Positions 49,701 to 57,347 of a DNA stretch of 64,000 bases are shown here, piece after piece. The notes beneath the pieces were generated by a model that saw nothing but the letters and a program-made list of their open reading frames with translations, did no database searches and had not been told where the DNA came from. This DNA is from Roseateles aquatilis (GTDB taxonomy: Bacteria > Pseudomonadota > Gammaproteobacteria > Burkholderiales > Burkholderiaceae_C). The position numbers were made by a program, and so were the translations under genes. Position 1 is the stretch's first letter. The number at the start of each line of letters is the position of its first letter. The DNA is taken from positions 62,001-126,000 of the forward strand of contig NZ_NIOF01000012.1 of assembly GCF_002205645.1 (NCBI RefSeq). Reading direction: 5' to 3'.

Positions 49701-50078
49701 TACCTGGAGTTCCTGCCGCGCGGGCAGAGCCTGGGCTGGGAGCCCACCGGCAAGTGGACCAAGCCGTCGGCGGTGCTGATCAGCGAGAGCAACTACTCGG
49801 ACGCCCACCTGTTCCCGTGGACCTACAAGCACCTGGGCCTCGGCCAGTTGATCGGCATGCCGGTGGCCGGCACCGGGACCGCGGTGTGGTGGGAAACCAT
49901 GCAGGACGGCGCGACCTACTTCGGCATCCCGCAGGTCGGCTTCCGCGCGGCCAATGGCGAGTTCATGGAGCGCGCCCGCATCACGCCGGACATCGAAGTG
50001 CCGAATGACAAGGCCAGGCTCGACAAGGGCGAGGACCAGCAGCTGGAGGCGGCCGTGAAGGCGCTTCTCAAGAAGTGA
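46731..50078 (+). CDS. Tricorn-like S41 peptidase with TolB-type propeller
   Basis: 1115 residues. Signal peptide (LALMTAFTAANAQA), WD40/TolB-like propeller blades (e.g. ISPDGRQIAFTFQGNLYLVP, WSPDGKLIAYASNLYGNDDV), a Lys/Glu/Asp/Ala low-complexity insert (about residues 585-625), a second propeller part, a PDZ-like domain (AEVIEGGPLDTASSRVKAGM), and the S41 protease domain (GRLGYVHVRGMDDESYRQVY; FNGGGNLHDSLATLL). The catalytic serine lies in SNYSDAHLFPW near residue 1020. Tricorn-type enzymes degrade peptides to short oligomers. A good intrinsic terminator follows. Monocistronic. Confidence 0.94.
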   Translation: MRFKLAGTALALMTAFTAANAQAASGALGPLTNPLWLRQSAISPDGRQIAFTFQGNLYLVPAAGGAARLLVSNGKHTSAPLWSPDGKLIAYASNLYGNDDVFLVSAEGGPSRRLTTHSASELPVAFTPDGRSVLFSAQRQDVRASMAFPSPALSELYKTSIEGGRRPEQIFSDPALAGRYDKAGTRLVYEDWKGYENAFRKHHISPVARDIWLWDARTGQHRKLTSTGGENRNPVWSADEQSIYYLSEKSGSFNVWKMPANQPEATRQITHFSKNPVRFLSVAADGTLSFGYDGELYTMAGDTATPRKLSVSIAADALVPSVENLKLGDGATDLAASPDGSEVAVIVRGQVFVTSTEFGNTRRITDGPGQKRSISFSPDGRKLLYACEQDGQWSLCESAIAGDKKAVPSFFNAPRLTTRVLLKNEHQNFQPRYSPDGKQVAYLQDRSAVHVLDVASGKTREVLSSQWNYSYEDGDQAFDWAPDGKSLLVQFVDHTRWGQELGVVPADGSGKLVNLTRSGYDDVRPLFGRGGQMMIWLSDRQGLHGSGGGARTDADIFGMFLTRAAYDRFKLDKAEYAQLKQREDDEKKDADKKEAEKKDADKKDGRKDTARADDAKAEPKEPVKPVVIEMEGLENRVARLTTASGDIRDFALTPDGEQLFYVAKTSEGYEVSQARLRDKETRRVGLLPEGRGEAVALWLDAKGENGFVMAGGQVQKFKVPGGDGKGDVKTEPVKFLAELRIDHAAERAQMFDHAWRQTREKLYVKDMGGVDWDYYRKVYERQLPFVADGTDFAELLSEMLGELDVSHTGSGYRPPPSGDATASLGVFYDQAYQGQGAKIAEVIEGGPLDTASSRVKAGMVIESIDGTAIAAGAEFDSLLNLKAGKQLAIEVLDPATGKRFDQTLKAIGIGAERELLYKRWVRRERALVDQLSGGRLGYVHVRGMDDESYRQVYADALGPASAKEALIVDTRFNGGGNLHDSLATLLSGKPYLEFLPRGQSLGWEPTGKWTKPSAVLISESNYSDAHLFPWTYKHLGLGQLIGMPVAGTGTAVWWETMQDGATYFGIPQVGFRAANGEFMERARITPDIEVPNDKARLDKGEDQQLEAAVKALLKK

Positions 50079-50098
50079 TTCGACGCTGCTGACTTGCA

Positions 50099-50123
50099 CC
50101 GGCCGGCGCATGCCGGCCTTTTT
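50099..50123 (+). terminator. Intrinsic terminator after the S41 peptidase gene
   Basis: GGCCGGC (50101-50107), loop GCAT, GCCGGCC (50112-50118), then TTTTT (50119-50123). A 7-bp GC stem with a T-run 21 bases after the stop codon. The clearest Rho-independent terminator in the window. Confidence 0.92.
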
Positions 50124-50292
50124 CATTCGGGCCGATGGCGGCGATCGACCGCGAGCCGTCGCGCGAGGCCGCCCTCGGTCTTGATCACTTCTTGATGGCG
50201 CCGTGCCAGGTCTTGCCTGCGCCTTGACGCCGCGCTCCCTACGCTGGACTCCTCGCAACAACAGGCGCGCCCTCAGGGAAGCGCTCCTTCGC

Positions 50293-51021
50293 ATGAGACC
50301 GGTGTTGATCCTCCAGCACGAGCCTGCCCAAGGCCCTGGATACCTGCTGCAATGCCTGCGCGAGCAGGACATCCCCGTCCACCTGATCCGTCCCGACCTA
50401 GGCGAGGCGGTGCCGCGCAACGCGTCCGCGTTCGGCGGCGTGGTGCTGCTGGGCAGCGACCACGGCGTGCACGACGGCCTGCCGTGGATCCGCGCCGAGC
50501 AGTCGCTGCTGATCGACGCGCTGCGCTCGAGCCGGCCGGTGCTGGGCCACTGCTTCGGCGCTCAGCAGCTCGCGCGCGCCATGGGCGCCGACGTGACGCG
50601 CAATCCGCGCCCGGACATCGGCTGGCGCGAGCTGTGGATCACGCCGACCGCGCGGTCGCTGTTCGGCGGCCAGGACCGGCTGCTCAGCTTCAACTGGCAC
50701 TACGACAGCTTCCAGATCCCCGCCGGCGCGACGCGCACGCTGTTCGGGTCCAACTGCCTGAACAAGGGCTTCTCGCTGGGACCGCACGTCGGACTGCAGA
50801 GTCACCTGGAGGTGACCGAACAGGGCCTGCGCGACTGGTGCGCGCACGGCCGTGACGAGCTGCGCCACGGGCGCGGCCTCACCGTGCAGAGCGAGGCCGA
50901 GATCCTGGCCGCCCTGCCCGAGCGCTTGACCCGCCTGCGTCAGGCGGCCGGCAGCCTGTATCGGCACTGGATCGGGCAATTGGATCGTCCGCCGGTGTTC
51001 GGGCGGAGGCACGCGGCTTGA
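50293..51021 (+). CDS. Class-I glutamine amidotransferase-like protein
   Basis: 242 residues from ATG 50293. Catalytic elbow VLGHCFGAQQLARAMG with C87, and the His-Glu pair in GLQSHLEVTEQ (H171, E173). Fold start PVLILQHEPAQGPGYLLQCL and GSDHGVHDGLPWI match the GMP-synthase-like/PuuD-like stand-alone amidotransferases. The H-E pair is followed by a long charged C-terminus. A related gene lies 161 bp downstream (51183). No synthetase partner is adjacent, so it may act on free glutamyl amides. Confidence 0.88.
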   Translation: MRPVLILQHEPAQGPGYLLQCLREQDIPVHLIRPDLGEAVPRNASAFGGVVLLGSDHGVHDGLPWIRAEQSLLIDALRSSRPVLGHCFGAQQLARAMGADVTRNPRPDIGWRELWITPTARSLFGGQDRLLSFNWHYDSFQIPAGATRTLFGSNCLNKGFSLGPHVGLQSHLEVTEQGLRDWCAHGRDELRHGRGLTVQSEAEILAALPERLTRLRQAAGSLYRHWIGQLDRPPVFGRRHAA

Positions 51022-51182
51022 GGGCGGCTCGGTAGCGGCTCGGTGGTGGCCTGGCGGTGGCTCAAGGAACGCCCCGGGCCCCGATTGACGCCCCTCCACG
51101 AAGGGGCTTGGCTCGCGCGCCGCGAGGTGATCCGGCATCATCGGGCGCGCTCCGCCGCCCTGTCCACGCCGAGGTTCCTCCG

Positions 51183-51908
51183 ATGTCCCGACCCAAGACC
51201 GCTCTCGCCATCCGCCACCTCGCCTTCGAGGACCTGGGGCTGCTGGAGCCCCTGCTCGATGCGCGCGGCTTCGAGCCCATCGTCACGCTGGATGCGGGCG
51301 TCGACGATCTGCGGAGCGTGGACCTCGACGCCGTCGATCTGCTGATCGTCCTCGGCGGTCCCATCGGCGCCTGCGACGACGGGCTCTATCCGTACCTCGC
51401 CGACGAGGTCGCGCTGATCGAGCGCCGCCTGGCCGCGCGCCGGCCGCTGCTCGGCATCTGCCTGGGCGCGCAGTTGATGGCGCGGGCCTGCGGCGCCGCG
51501 GTGGGGCCGATGACGCACGGGAAGAAGGAGATCGGATTCGGCCCGATCACCCTGACCCGTGCGGGCCTGGACTCGGCGCTGGCCCCGCTGGCCAGCGGTC
51601 AGCCGGTGCTGCATTGGCATGGCGACCAGTTCGAGCTGCCCGAAGGCGTGCCCAGCCTGGCCACGACGCCGTTGTGTCCCCACCAGGCCTTCGCGATCGA
51701 GCACTTCGCGCTGGGGTTGCAATTCCACCTGGAGTGCGACCCCGCGAAGCTGGAGCGATGGCTGATCGGCCATGCGGGCGAGCTGGCGCAGGCGCGTGTC
51801 GTGCTCGACGATCTGCGGCGCGATGCCGCCGCGTTTGGCCCGGGGCTGCGCGCGGCGCTCGGCGACATCATGGACCGGTGGATCGCCGGCTGGCCGCGGC
51901 AAGGCTGA
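51183..51908 (+). CDS. Class-I glutamine amidotransferase (GMP-synthase-like) protein
   Basis: 241 residues from ATG 51183. Nucleophile C93 in LLGICLGAQLMARACG; H182 and E184 in GLQFHLECDPAKLERW; oxyanion segment VLGGPIGACDD. It shares architecture with the preceding gene but not close sequence identity. The GGPIGACDDGLYPYLADEVA segment is common in the YfeJ-like glutamine amidotransferases. Substrate unknown. It may form a pair with the upstream homologue. Confidence 0.9.
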   Translation: MSRPKTALAIRHLAFEDLGLLEPLLDARGFEPIVTLDAGVDDLRSVDLDAVDLLIVLGGPIGACDDGLYPYLADEVALIERRLAARRPLLGICLGAQLMARACGAAVGPMTHGKKEIGFGPITLTRAGLDSALAPLASGQPVLHWHGDQFELPEGVPSLATTPLCPHQAFAIEHFALGLQFHLECDPAKLERWLIGHAGELAQARVVLDDLRRDAAAFGPGLRAALGDIMDRWIAGWPRQG

Positions 51909-51976
51909 GTCCGGCGGCGCTGAATCCGCCGGCACCGCGCCACGGCACCGCGCGGCGTCGAGAGAAGCCGCCGCGA

Positions 51977-52933
51977 TCAGCAGCATCGCTGCTCGCGTGT
52001 CTCGATGGACAGCGTCTTCAGCGCGCCCAGCGAGCGCAAGGTCTTCAGCCCGAGATCGTGCCAGGTCACCGTCGGCCGCGCGGCGAAGAGATCCGCGCCG
52101 GCCGCCAGTCCGTTGGGCAGCAGCGGCCGCATCGCGACAGCCTCGTCGCCGTCGAGCATCTCGGGCGTCTCCCGTGTTTCGCGCCTTTCCCACGTCTCGT
52201 GAGACGGCGCCGGCCGGACCAGGGTGAATCTCGCCAGCACATGCTCGTCGTCCTCGACCTTGACGATCAAGCCGGCCGACCGACCCGAGCGATCCGTGCG
52301 ACGCCAGCCGAGGTCCACCGGCAGTGACTCGCGACGCGCGGTGGTTTCGAAGGCCAGGCGCCAATCGGCCGACTTCGCCAACGGGCGCGCGATCAGCGAC
52401 GCCAGCAGTTGCGGATGGGTGGGCATCGGGCCCGCGTACAGCACGGGCGCCGACAGCACCGGCGATCCGGCCAGCAGCGCTTGCCGCCGTGGCGTCGACA
52501 GGTAGAGCCCCGTCGCCCGATCGAGGACATCCGCCTCGTTGAAGTAATGGGGCAACTGGTCGTACCAGACGCGGCGCGTCGCATAGGTCCAGGTACCGCG
52601 CAGCTCGTGGCGATCGCCCAGACGCTCGATCAGCCGCTGTTCATGGGCCATCGCCCAGATCCTGAGCGGGATGAACGGCCGCTCGCCGAAGCCGCCGGCC
52701 AGCGGTCGGCCTTGCGACCGCAGCAGCGGCGAGCCGTGCGCGGCGAAGGCGAGCTCGGCATCGGCGCCATCCAGTTGTTCTTCGATGATCACTTGCCGAC
52801 CCGCGAGGGCGGACAGCGGCATCAGCCCGCCGCCCGGGCTGGTCGAGCTGGTCGAATCATGAGACGGCAGGCCGTGGCCCGCCAGGGTGGCCGCGCGCGC
52901 GGACCGCGGCAGCGGCATCAACTTCAAATGCAT
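51977..52933 (-). CDS. RNA-ligase-fold protein lacking the nucleotidyl lysine (probable pseudoenzyme)
   Basis: About 318 residues from ATG 52933. The order of conserved segments follows the RNA_ligase family: motif I region VIIEEQLDGADAELAF, then LLRSQGRPLAGGFGERPF, then LRGTWTYATRRVWYDQLPHY FNEADVLDRATGLYLST, then SAPVLYAGPMPTHPQLLASL, then SAGLIVKVEDDE. In active members motif I is K-x-D-G and motif III is Y-G-E-W; here the lysine is Q53 (codon CAA at 52775-52777) and the glutamate is T114. The motif IV glutamate is also S/A. The protein is otherwise full length and in frame, so it looks conserved rather than decayed. Convergent with the amidotransferases. Confidence 0.8.
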   Translation of the reverse strand: MHLKLMPLPRSARAATLAGHGLPSHDSTSSTSPGGGLMPLSALAGRQVIIEEQLDGADAELAFAAHGSPLLRSQGRPLAGGFGERPFIPLRIWAMAHEQRLIERLGDRHELRGTWTYATRRVWYDQLPHYFNEADVLDRATGLYLSTPRRQALLAGSPVLSAPVLYAGPMPTHPQLLASLIARPLAKSADWRLAFETTARRESLPVDLGWRRTDRSGRSAGLIVKVEDDEHVLARFTLVRPAPSHETWERRETRETPEMLDGDEAVAMRPLLPNGLAAGADLFAARPTVTWHDLGLKTLRSLGALKTLSIETREQRCC

Positions 52934-53416
52934 CAATCCGTCGCCCGCCTGCGTTGTTGGCGCGGGCGGGTCCTGGTGAGGTCAGGAGACCGACGGAGAG
53001 CGGAGAAGGCGCGAACGATGCAGAGCCGGTGTCAGAACCGGGTCGCGGGCATCGCGGCGGAAATCGGGAAAGGATCCGGGCAGCCGTCGGCGATCAGCAG
53101 AGGGGGGATGTAGGGATCTTCATGGGGCACCTCCGGAATGGCTGGGAGCTTGGAACGCGCGCGGGAGCGAGGGCCGCTCCGGCGTGGGCGCGATTCTTCC
53201 ACCGTGCTGGTGGCGGCGTCAACCGACATCAACGGGCATCCGGCGCCTTCAACCGCTGATGACGCCTGCGTCCCACGGATCGAGCGCGTCAGGCACGTCG
53301 CGCCCGTCGCGCCCGCCTGACCCGCCCGACCGGTCTGATGGAAAGTCGCGCCGATGCGCGCGGCTGAACTCCGCGCCGGGCGCATCGGCGTCGACGGCCG
53401 TCACGCCGTCACGCCG
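52934..53416. other. 483-bp gap with a possible 32-residue ORF
   Basis: No certain gene. On the minus strand 53032-53130 a GTG-started frame encodes a Pro-rich peptide ending SAAMPATRF with coding-like codon use; a GGAGGT motif at that point suits either this frame (too close) or a 9-codon ORF starting at ATG 53123. The remainder is GC-rich with GTCGCGCCC repeats near 53296 and no further readable element. Confidence 0.35.
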
Positions 53417-53689
53417 TCACTTGCCCTTCGCGGCGACCGTCTTGGCGTAGTCCGCCTGCATCTTGGTCATGAAGTCGAGCGCGGCCTTGTGCTGCTGCTC
53501 GTGGAAGTCGATCACCTTCTGGAACTCGTCGGCGGCCACCGCGAAAGGCACGCCCGCCGCGCGCATCGATTCCATGATGGACTTCTGCGACGCGAGCACC
53601 GTGCGCCACGCGGCGTGGTTCTGCTCGAACGCCTTCTTCGATTGCTCGAAGAAGGTCTTCGCGAGTTCGACTTGAGCCTGCTGAATCAT
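53417..53689 (-). CDS. Small phasin-like protein
   Basis: 90 residues, AGGAG 7 bases before ATG 53689. Entirely helical and amphipathic: QVELAKTFFEQSKKAFEQNH, TVLASQKSIMESMRAAGVPF and EFQKVIDFHEQQHKAALDFM. Resembles small phasin-family (PHA granule-associated) proteins but lacks the full-length domain; other helical scaffold functions are possible. It follows kdpE by 87 bp, separated by the hairpin CGCCCG-ATG-CGGGCG (53721-53735), so it is probably its own transcript. Confidence 0.65.
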   Translation of the reverse strand: MIQQAQVELAKTFFEQSKKAFEQNHAAWRTVLASQKSIMESMRAAGVPFAVAADEFQKVIDFHEQQHKAALDFMTKMQADYAKTVAAKGK

Positions 53690-53776
53690 GAGGAGTCTCC
53701 TGTGCTTGTCGTTGAACCACCGCCCGATGCGGGCGTGGAGCCGATCCTACAGGCGACGCGCCCGCCCCGCGCGGGT

Positions 53777-54472
53777 TCAGGGCATCAACCGATACCCCAC
53801 CGCCGTCTCCGTCAGCAGGTGCCTGGGGCTGGCGGGCTCGGCCTCGAGCTTCTGCCGCAGGTTGCCCATGTAGACGCGCAGGTAGTGGTTCTGCTCGACG
53901 TGCGCCGGCCCCCACACCGCCTTCAGCAGTTGGCGATGGGTCAGCACCTTGCCCGCGTTGCCGATCAGGTGGCTGAGCAGGCGGTACTCGATCGGCGTGA
54001 GGTGGACGTCCTCGCCGGCGCGGCGGACGCGGCGCGCGGCGAGGTCGACCTCGATGTCGCCGAAGCGGAACACCGGGTCCTGCTGCTCGCTCGCGCGCGC
54101 CTGGCTGCGGCGCAGCGCCACGCGCACCCGCGCCAGCAGCTCGCCCACGCCGAAGGGCTTGCTCAGGTAATCGTCGGCGCCGTGATCCAGCGCGGTGATC
54201 TTGTCGTCCTCGGCGCCGCGCGCCGACAGCACGATCACCGGCACCGCCGACCACGCGCGCAGGTCGCGCAGAAAGTCCTGCCCGTCACCGTCGGGCAGCC
54301 CGAGGTCCAGGATCACCAGATCCGGCCGGCGCGTGCCCGCGTCGATCAGGCCCTGGCGCAAGGTGCCGGCCTCGTGCACCGACCAGCCCTCGCCCTCCAG
54401 CGCCAGGCGCACGAAGCGGCGGATGTTCGGTTCGTCCTCGACGATCAGCGCGGTCGGCTGCGGCTCGCTCAC
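53777..54472 (-). CDS. kdpE: KdpE response regulator
   Basis: 231 residues, GTG start at 54472. OmpR-type: receiver with acidic pocket (LIVEDEPNIRRFVRLALEGE), phospho-acceptor D56 in LVILDLGLPDGDG, and a winged-helix DNA-binding domain (HLTPIEYRLLSHLIGNAGKV; RQLLKAVWGPAHVEQNHYLR; ETAVGYRLM). The GPAHVEQNHYLRVYMGNLRQ segment is diagnostic of KdpE. Works with KdpD, 67 bp upstream, to switch on the kdp operon at low potassium. Confidence 0.96.
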   Translation of the reverse strand: MSEPQPTALIVEDEPNIRRFVRLALEGEGWSVHEAGTLRQGLIDAGTRRPDLVILDLGLPDGDGQDFLRDLRAWSAVPVIVLSARGAEDDKITALDHGADDYLSKPFGVGELLARVRVALRRSQARASEQQDPVFRFGDIEVDLAARRVRRAGEDVHLTPIEYRLLSHLIGNAGKVLTHRQLLKAVWGPAHVEQNHYLRVYMGNLRQKLEAEPASPRHLLTETAVGYRLMP

Positions 54473-54539
54473 GGGTTCTGCTCCCTGTCTTTTCTCGATG
54501 CGGGTGTCGGTCGATGTGATCGATATCGATCGGTGCCGG

Positions 54540-57323
54540 TCAGTCCCGGGCCGCGGACGGCGCGGCGCCGGTGCTCTCGTCCTCGTCGAACGACGGCAGC
54601 AGCGGCGGCTCGCCCAGCGGTAGCGCGAGGCTGAAGCGCGCGCCGCCTTGCGGCGTCGCCCGCTCGGCCCAGATGCGACCACCGTGCGCCTGCATGATGG
54701 CACGGCAGATCGCCAGCCCCAGACCGACGCCCGGCAGGTGGGACTCGCTCTGACCGCGCGTGAACTTCTCGAAGAGCGCCTCCTCGCGTCCGGCCGGCAG
54801 GCCCGGGCCGTTGTCCTCGACGGACAGCCGCATCTCGCCACCGCCGCCCATGCCATCGCCAGCGCCGCCTTGGCCGCCATCCACGGCGCCCTGCGTGCGC
54901 GCGATGACGCGAATCTCGCTGCCGGGCGGTGTGTACTTGGCGGCGTTCTCCAGCAGGTTGGCCAGCACGCGCTCGATCAGCGCGGCGTCCAGCTCCACCA
55001 GCGGCAGGCTGGCCGGCACGTCCAGCACCAGCTTGTGCCGCGCCAGCGCCGCGCCCATCAGCTGCAGGCTGCTGCCCACGACCTCGTCGACCGGCTGCCA
55101 CTGGCGTTTCAGCTTCAGCGCGCCGCTTTGCAGGCGCGCCATGTCCAGCAGGTTGTGGACCATCGCGTTGATGCGCAGCGACTGCTGCTCGATCGCCTGC
55201 GCCGTTTCCGACGCGGCGGCATCGAGTTCGCGCTGGGCCAGCGTCTGCGCCAGCCCCTGCAGCGCCGCCAGCGGCGTGCGCAGGTCGTGGGACAGCGCGG
55301 ACAGCAGCGAGTTGCGCAGCCGCTCCGACTCGATCTGCAGCAGCGCCTGCTGCGCGACCTCGACGTAGTGGACCCGCTCCAGCGCCTGACCCGCGATGCG
55401 CGCGGCCGTCTCCAGCTGGGCGCGGCGTTCCGGCAGCATCAGCGTCGCGGCATCGCCGGGCCGCAGCGCCAGCACGCCGCGCGTGCGCATCGGCGCGCGC
55501 AGCGGCAGGTAGAACCAATGGCTGCCCGGCAACGTGTCCGTGCCCAGCCCCGCCGCCTGCTCGTGATCGAGCGCCCAGCGCGCCGTGCCCGCGTCGGGCC
55601 GGTCGCCCGGCGCCAGCTCGGCCTCCGCCGGGGACGGCAGCAGGCGGTCCTCTTCGTCCAGCGCGTACAGCAGCGCGCGGCCGCCGAATTGCTGCGCCAG
55701 CTGCAGCTCCGCGGTCGCCACGACCTGCCCGGTCTGCAGCGCGCCGGCCAGCTCGCGGGTGAGCTCGAACAGCCCCCTCGCCCGCGCCTCGCGCTCGGAC
55801 GAGACACGAGCCTCATACCGCAAGCCCGCCGTCAACTGCCCCGTGATCAGGCCGACCGCCAGCATCACGCCGAAGGTGATCAGGTACTGCACGTCGCTGA
55901 CCGCCAGGCTCAGCCGCGGCGCGACGAAGAAGAAGTCGAACAGGCCCACGCTGAGGAAGCTCGCCAGCACCGCCGGCCCGCGGCCCCAGCGCATCGCGAC
56001 CGCGACGACGCCGAGCAGGAACAGCATCACGATGTTGTCGTTGGCGATGCGGTGCGACAGCGGCCAGCACGCCAGCGCCACCGCCAGGCAGGCCAGCGCC
56101 GCCCACAGGTAGCGCTTGGGCGCGGCGCCGAAGGTCGGGCCGGCCGGGTCGTCGTTGACGCGTTGCGTCGCCGACGCGCCGACCTGGATCAGGTCCAGCT
56201 CCGGGGCCGCGAGGCCCAGGTGCGCCGCGAGATCGCGTCGGCCCCAGCGGCGCGGCGACGGCTCGCCCCGCCCCATCAGCAGCTTCGACAGGTTGTGCTC
56301 GCGCGCGTAATCGGCCAGCGCCTGCGCCGGATCCTGCGCGGCCAGCACCGCCGTCGTCGCGCCCAGGTCCTGGGCCAGCCGCACGACGCGCAAGGTGCGC
56401 TCGCGACGCGCGTCCGGCAGCCGGTGCAGCGCGGGGGTCTCGACGTAGACCGCATGCCAGCTCACCGCCAGTTGCTGGGCGAGCTGCGCGGCGCTGCGAA
56501 CGATGGACTCGGCCTCGTCGCCGGGACCGATGGCGCAGAGCACCGCGGCCTCCGTCTTCCAGACCTGGTCGATGCGCTGGTTGCTGCGCCAGGCCTGCAC
56601 GTCGTCCTCGACGCGGTCGGCGGTGCGGCGCAGCGCGAGCTCCCGCAGCGCCATCAGGTTGCCCTTGCGGAAGAAATGCTGGCCGGCCCGCTCCGCCTGC
56701 GCCCCCTGGTAGACCTTGCCGGCCTTGAGGCGGTTGAGCAGCTCGTCGGCCGGCGTGTCCACCAGCACCACCTCGTCGGCGCGGTCGAAGAAGGTATCCG
56801 GCAGCGTCTCCTGCACGCGCACGCCGGTGATGCCGCCGACGACGTCGTTCAGGCTCTCCAGATGCTGCACGTTCAGCGTCGTGTGCACGCTGATGCCGTT
56901 GGCCAGCAGCTCCTCCACGTCCTGCCAGCGCTTGGGATGGCGCGAGCCGGCGACGTTGGAATGCGCCAGCTCGTCCACCAGCACCAGCGCGCCGGGCTGG
57001 CCCTTGAGCCGCGCCAGCGCGCCGTCGAGGTCGAACTCCGGCAAGGTGCGGCCGCGGTAGGCGACCTGCTGCATCGGCAGCCTCGGCAGGCCTTCCAGCA
57101 GCGCGGCGGTGTCGGAGCGGCCGTGGGTCTCGACGACGCCCAGCAGCGGCGGCCGGCCTTGCTCCCGCAACTGGCGCGCCGCCTGCAGCATCGCGAAGGT
57201 CTTGCCGACGCCGGCCGACGCGCCGAAATAGATCCTCAGCCGGCCGCGCGACTGCGCTTCCTCCTGCTGCCGGATCTGCGCCAGCAGGCTGTCGGGGTCG
57301 GGTCTTTCGTCGGCGGCGGGCAT
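54540..57323 (-). CDS. kdpD: KdpD potassium-responsive sensor kinase
   Basis: 927 residues. N-terminal KdpD domain with the Walker A GASAGVGKTFAML (about residues 35-46), USP-like domain, four membrane helices (WAALACLAVALACWPLSHRI; NIVMLFLLGVVAVAMRWGRG; AVLASFLSVGLFDFFFVAPR; YLITFGVMLAVGLITGQLTA), GAF domain, HisKA (SALSHDLRTPLAALQGLAQT; His near residue 680) and HATPase_c (LLENAAKYTPPGSEIRVIAR; VGLGLAICRAIMQAHGGRIW). A glycine-rich insert (DGGQGGAGDGMGGGG) sits in the ATPase domain. Its product phosphorylates KdpE. Confidence 0.97.
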   Translation of the reverse strand: MPAADERPDPDSLLAQIRQQEEAQSRGRLRIYFGASAGVGKTFAMLQAARQLREQGRPPLLGVVETHGRSDTAALLEGLPRLPMQQVAYRGRTLPEFDLDGALARLKGQPGALVLVDELAHSNVAGSRHPKRWQDVEELLANGISVHTTLNVQHLESLNDVVGGITGVRVQETLPDTFFDRADEVVLVDTPADELLNRLKAGKVYQGAQAERAGQHFFRKGNLMALRELALRRTADRVEDDVQAWRSNQRIDQVWKTEAAVLCAIGPGDEAESIVRSAAQLAQQLAVSWHAVYVETPALHRLPDARRERTLRVVRLAQDLGATTAVLAAQDPAQALADYAREHNLSKLLMGRGEPSPRRWGRRDLAAHLGLAAPELDLIQVGASATQRVNDDPAGPTFGAAPKRYLWAALACLAVALACWPLSHRIANDNIVMLFLLGVVAVAMRWGRGPAVLASFLSVGLFDFFFVAPRLSLAVSDVQYLITFGVMLAVGLITGQLTAGLRYEARVSSEREARARGLFELTRELAGALQTGQVVATAELQLAQQFGGRALLYALDEEDRLLPSPAEAELAPGDRPDAGTARWALDHEQAAGLGTDTLPGSHWFYLPLRAPMRTRGVLALRPGDAATLMLPERRAQLETAARIAGQALERVHYVEVAQQALLQIESERLRNSLLSALSHDLRTPLAALQGLAQTLAQRELDAAASETAQAIEQQSLRINAMVHNLLDMARLQSGALKLKRQWQPVDEVVGSSLQLMGAALARHKLVLDVPASLPLVELDAALIERVLANLLENAAKYTPPGSEIRVIARTQGAVDGGQGGAGDGMGGGGEMRLSVEDNGPGLPAGREEALFEKFTRGQSESHLPGVGLGLAICRAIMQAHGGRIWAERATPQGGARFSLALPLGEPPLLPSFDEDESTGAAPSAARD

Positions 57324-57347
57324 CCGGGCATTCTCGCTTCGGAACGA

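Noticed and set aside
46653-50420. A 1255-codon open frame on the minus strand antisense to the S41 peptidase gene
   Set aside because: It is a third-position GC shadow: low-complexity Val/Ala/Gly/Arg composition, no domain, and it covers a well-supported gene with a clean terminator.
53721-53735. CGCCCG-ATG-CGGGCG as terminator of kdpE
   Set aside because: It lies beyond kdpE on the upstream side of that gene's neighbour and lacks a T-run; may just be a palindrome.
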